Assembly: GCA_030673585.1 (NCBI GenBank)
Contig: DAOVIU010000011.1
Coordinates: 1-10,190, forward strand
Source of the DNA: Pseudomonadota bacterium
GTDB taxonomy: Bacteria > Desulfobacterota > BSN033 > G020346125
Direction of reading: 5' to 3'
Length of the DNA: 10,190 bases
Shown: piece after piece, positions 7,849 through 10,190 of the stretch
How positions within the stretch are numbered: the stretch's first letter is position 1
How the letters are laid out: each line of letters opens with the position of its first letter
Position numbers and translations under genes: made by a program
Notes under the pieces: generated by a model
The model's database searches: none
What the model saw: the letters and a program-made list of their open reading frames with translations, nothing else
What the model was told of the DNA's origin: nothing

Positions 7849-9504
7849 TCATCCCGAGGGAGGGGTTCGGTCCCTGGTACGTATCTTGAGCCTGTCCCCC
7901 GGATAAATCCTGCTGGCGTTTTTGATTCCATTCCAGAGACAGAGGCTTTCCAAATCTATTCCCATTGAACGCGAAATTTCCCAGAGGGTATCGCCCTCCC
8001 TTACGGTATAAGTAAAGGCTCGCCCCTCGTGTTCTAAAAGGTTCCTCCCCTGATTCAACCTCGGCGCCATCTTTCCCTTCCTTAACCGCTCGCTTCCCCT
8101 CAGGGGGATGATGAGGGACTGGCCGGCCCTGACTCGGTGCACGTTTCCAATGCGGTTCATCCTCATGATGGCCCCAATATCAGTTCGGTATCTGCGGGCG
8201 AGATGAGAGAGGGTTTCGCCGGAGCGAACCACGTGCCTCCGAAACGTTATCCTCTCAGAGGGGCGAATTTTGGAGAAGTTCCTCAAGAAGACCTCCTTTT
8301 TACCATGGGGAAGTTTCAGCTCGTAATCGGGGAAATTTGGCGGCGTACACCACCTCCTCAACTCGGGGTTAAGCCGTTTCAATTCCTCATAGGTCGATTC
8401 CGATGCCTTGGCGATTACCCGTAAATCAGTGGCAGCGTTCACCTTCACCGTTTCAAAGCGAATCGGTTCCTCGTAGGAAATGTCGGAAAAACCGTAGGCC
8501 TCGGGATTCTTCGCGATCAGGGCCGCAGCGAGTATTTTGGGAATGAAGTTCTTCGTCTCCCTCTTCAAATACGGATACCTGGTCAATTCCCAGAAATCCT
8601 CGGTTTTATATCTCCTAATGGCCCTCGAGATCTTACCCTCCCCGGCGTTGTAGCCCGCTGCCGCCAGGTACCAGCATTCAAACCGGTCGTAGAGGTCCTC
8701 CAGGTATCGAGCGGCAGCAATGGTGGATTTCACCGGATCCCTCCGCTCATCGATCCACCAATTTACCCTGAGCCCATACCGCTTGCCCGTATGGTACCTG
8801 AACTGCCACAGGCCCATGGCCTTCCGCCTCGAGTAAGCGCGGGGATTATACCCACTTTCGATTAACGCCAGGTAGACCAGGTCCTCGGGCAGCCCCTTCT
8901 CCCTCAAGATCTCTCTCATCAGGGGGATATACTTTCTCGATCGGGCGAGCCAGCGACCGAAAACCTTTCGCCCCCTGGTCTGGTAGTATTTGATAAATTG
9001 CTCCACTTTCCCGTTGATCGTGATCGGGATGTCGAACGCGGATTCTTCAGCCCCCGTTTCTTCCTCGAACGGGCCAACATCGTAAAAACACACCTCCTGC
9101 TCTTCGAGGAACCTGTCTTCGTCTTCTCCGGGGAAGCCCGGAAACCACTTGTCCTCCCTTCCTCTATGACGCAGGTCTTGATCTTTCGGGGGTAAATCCG
9201 GTTCACTGAAAGCACGGATCTCGTCATCCAAGGGTGGACCGGGAATGCCCACAATAAGTTCCTGCTCCTCCCCTCCCCTTCCCTCAGGAGTTTTATCCGA
9301 AGGGGAAAAATCCGCTATCTGAGTGGGTCCCACCATCTCAGCAGGAGATATGTTGGCAATTTCCTCGAGGTTTAAGGGAGTCTCCACTGGGGATGCTAAG
9401 GGTTTCGTTGTGAGTTCATCATCGGTGGTTCCCTTGTGAAGATGAACGATATTTGAACAGGCCATTAAGAGAAGCACCAATCCTACGATAGCGGAATTCT
9501 TCAT
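7849..9504 (-). CDS. MltD-like membrane-bound lytic transglycosylase, LysM lipoprotein
   Basis: Cleaves peptidoglycan glycan strands with formation of anhydromuropeptides, acting in the periplasm from a lipid anchor. The 551-residue product has a lipobox LMAC (acylated C16) and a long acidic, Pro-rich linker (about 20-160). An SLT domain (about 185-320) follows with ALIESGYNP (catalytic E216), GLWQF (231-235) and AAGYNAGEG (282-290). Two LysM peptidoglycan-binding domains follow, about 423-468 (HVVRSGETLSHLARRY) and 498-542 (YTVREGDTLWEISRSM). This is the MltD order. The acidic linker is longer than I would expect for MltD and contains one Cys (C139). ATG 9502-9504 has AAAGGAA eight bases upstream and a good promoter about 75 bases upstream. 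The gene is divergent from the DsbD-type gene. It lies on the same strand as ade, but the 368-base gap makes cotranscription doubtful. Confidence 0.93.
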   Translation of the reverse strand: MKNSAIVGLVLLLMACSNIVHLHKGTTDDELTTKPLASPVETPLNLEEIANISPAEMVGPTQIADFSPSDKTPEGRGGEEQELIVGIPGPPLDDEIRAFSEPDLPPKDQDLRHRGREDKWFPGFPGEDEDRFLEEQEVCFYDVGPFEEETGAEESAFDIPITINGKVEQFIKYYQTRGRKVFGRWLARSRKYIPLMREILREKGLPEDLVYLALIESGYNPRAYSRRKAMGLWQFRYHTGKRYGLRVNWWIDERRDPVKSTIAAARYLEDLYDRFECWYLAAAGYNAGEGKISRAIRRYKTEDFWELTRYPYLKRETKNFIPKILAAALIAKNPEAYGFSDISYEEPIRFETVKVNAATDLRVIAKASESTYEELKRLNPELRRWCTPPNFPDYELKLPHGKKEVFLRNFSKIRPSERITFRRHVVRSGETLSHLARRYRTDIGAIMRMNRIGNVHRVRAGQSLIIPLRGSERLRKGKMAPRLNQGRNLLEHEGRAFTYTVREGDTLWEISRSMGIDLESLCLWNGIKNASRIYPGDRLKIRTRDRTPPSG

Positions 9505-9579
9505 TCGGGGTTTTCCTTTCTAGTGGAATCTTTTTACCAAGGAATGAAAGCAATTTCCAGGCCATATTCGTGAAATCTT

Positions 9580-9608
9580 TTATAATTGACCCTTTGCCGG
9601 TTTGTCAA
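9580..9608 (-). promoter_or_regulatory. Sigma-70-like promoter of the lytic transglycosylase gene
   Basis: On the minus strand a perfect TTGACA (9603-9608) is followed after 17 bases by TTATAA (9580-9585); the overlapping TATAAA (9579-9584) gives an 18-base spacer. Transcription would start near 9572, leaving a 5' untranslated leader of roughly 65-70 bases before ATG 9504. This is the best promoter match noticed in the window. Confidence 0.7.
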
Positions 9609-9626
9609 TGGAAATATTCTTCGTTC

Positions 9627-9738
9627 GATGCCTCCACGCGGTGTTCGTGGAGATGTGGCAGCTAACAATGGCGTAATCTGCCAACCCTTTCTCTCCGCTG
9701 GAAGGGTGTTCGTACATCTTCAACCCTCGGAGTTGAGG
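9627..9738. ncRNA. Candidate structured RNA or multi-hairpin element
   Basis: Three perfect stems lie side by side: CTCCACG/CGTGGAG (9632-9638 with 9646-9652, 7-base loop), TGGCAG/CTGCCA (9656-9661 with 9678-9683, 16-base loop) and ACCCTT/AAGGGT (9684-9689 with 9702-9707, 12-base loop). They are enclosed by GATG (9627-9630) and CATC (9715-9718), giving a four-way junction with linkers of 1, 3, 0 and 7 bases. A further 7-pair hairpin, CTTCAAC/GTTGAGG (9718-9724 with 9732-9738, one G-U), follows and is better on the plus strand; it shares C9718 with the enclosing stem. The 9-mer GGTGTTCGT occurs twice (9640-9648 and 9705-9713). No known RNA family was recognised. It could instead be a DNA palindrome cluster bound by a regulator. 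The strand is undecided. Confidence 0.35.
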
Positions 9739-9873
9739 TAGTGTGGTAAATTTGTTATTATAAAAATCGGTCATCACGAACTCCCATCTTTACAAGCTTT
9801 TTCCGCGGAAATTTCACCGCTACGCCATCGAGGGAGCTTCCCTCCATTCTCCTCGACAGGTAATGAGAAAGCC

Positions 9874-10190
9874 ATGGCTGGGTGGAGCGTCATTACCCCG
9901 ATTCTTTTGGCCATCTTCATGGCATCCTCTTCCCTTGGCCAGCCAAAGACCCTTTCGAGCAAGGTCTTCTTCTCGCAAAATAGCGCCCTTGCGGGTGACG
10001 AGATACGAGTTGCCCTCCAGCTCGATATCGAAAAGGGCTGGCACATTAACGCCCACAAACCCCTCGACACATCTCTCATTGCGACGGAGGTTGTTCTTGA
10101 GCCGGATCCCAACATCACCTTGAGACGGATCCAGTATCCGAGGCCAAAACGCAAGACCTTCAAATTTATCCAGGGGGAAATGGCGGTATA
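9874..10190 (+). CDS. DsbD-type protein, N-terminal domain, 3'-truncated by window edge
   Basis: An open frame from ATG 9874 runs to the window end without a stop (105 full codons). Residues 1-22 form a signal peptide-like segment (VITPILLAIFMASSS). The remainder resembles the periplasmic N-terminal domain of DsbD-family thiol:disulfide interchange proteins: VFFSQNSALAGDEIRVAL, EKGWHINAHKPLD (54-65), then TEVVLEP and IQYPRPKRKTFKF. DsbD carries electrons from cytoplasmic thioredoxin to periplasmic proteins. No Cys is present in the visible part, so redox activity of this domain cannot be judged here; some family members with the WHINA motif have a structural rather than redox N-domain (weak recollection). 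The ribosome-binding site is weak (GAGAAAG region just upstream), so the exact start is uncertain. The full protein may be a complete DsbD or a stand-alone N-domain protein. Confidence 0.75.
   Translation, partial: MAGWSVITPILLAIFMASSSLGQPKTLSSKVFFSQNSALAGDEIRVALQLDIEKGWHINAHKPLDTSLIATEVVLEPDPNITLRRIQYPRPKRKTFKFIQGEMAV

Larger units (their letters stand above)
9505..9873. other. Divergent intergenic region
   Basis: 369 bases between the divergently oriented transglycosylase and DsbD-type genes. From left to right it holds the transglycosylase ribosome-binding site and promoter (to 9608), a cluster of hairpins (9627-9738), an AT-rich stretch with an exact TATAAT on the minus strand (9757-9762, no matching -35 box seen) and overlapping TATAAA on the plus strand (9759-9764), and a leader of about 110 bases before ATG 9874. 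No convincing gene was found. A 65-codon minus-strand frame (9580-9777) is preceded by GGGAG but runs through the hairpins and into the promoter. Confidence 0.6.

Noticed and set aside
7689..7889. 66-residue plus-strand frame overlapping the transglycosylase 3' end
   Set aside because: There is no convincing ribosome-binding site, it is antisense to a real gene at its end, and it has no recognisable content.
9655..9683. attC-like integron site (CTAACAATGGCG resembles an integron core)
   Set aside because: Only one partial core is present, with no matching GTTRRRY partner, no cassette array and no integrase.
9580..9777. 65-residue minus-strand frame upstream of the transglycosylase, preceded by GGGAG
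   Set aside because: It runs through the hairpin cluster and ends within the -10 region of the transglycosylase promoter; no domain, signal or family resemblance is visible. A tiny gene cannot be fully excluded.

Overview
This window is a moderately GC-rich, gene-dense stretch of a bacterial chromosome carrying mostly housekeeping and cell-envelope genes. The gene set (pyruvate phosphate dikinase, an oxygen-independent QueH, a PA2779/PA2778-type envelope pair, adenine deaminase, a MltD-like lytic transglycosylase, a DsbD-type protein) suggests a Gram-negative, probably anaerobic or microaerophilic bacterium, perhaps of the Desulfobacterota (former Deltaproteobacteria) or a nearby phylum. That placement is inference from gene content only. 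No transposase, phage gene, CRISPR array, tRNA or rRNA was recognised.

Left part, plus strand (2-4402). The window opens inside the pyruvate phosphate dikinase gene (5' end missing). Its stop overlaps the GTG start of queH (GTGA), which is followed closely by a small DUF2905 membrane protein. A promoter-like sequence then precedes three tightly packed envelope genes: a PA2779-family membrane protein, a PA2778-family C39-like cysteine peptidase, and a TPR lipoprotein whose start lies inside the peptidase gene. These three look like one exported, membrane-associated unit of unknown function.

Middle and right part, minus strand (4407-9504). An M20-family metallopeptidase and an adenine deaminase (ade) sit 26 bases apart in ade-to-M20 order and probably form an operon. 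The M20 gene converges on the TPR gene with only 4 bases between the stops. Upstream of ade are 368 bases with no convincing gene but several inverted repeats. Further upstream is a 551-residue lipoprotein with a lytic transglycosylase domain and two LysM domains, preceded by a good sigma-70-like promoter.

Right end (9505-10190). The divergent intergenic region contains a compact run of perfect hairpins (9627-9738) that can be drawn as a four-way junction. It is followed by the start of a plus-strand gene for an exported DsbD N-terminal-domain protein, cut by the window edge. This last gene was found by direct translation from position 9874.

The items most worth a second look are the hairpin cluster, the PA2779/C39/TPR cassette with the peptidase and TPR parts on separate overlapping genes, and the structured leader upstream of ade. 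None of them is proven to be a new system.
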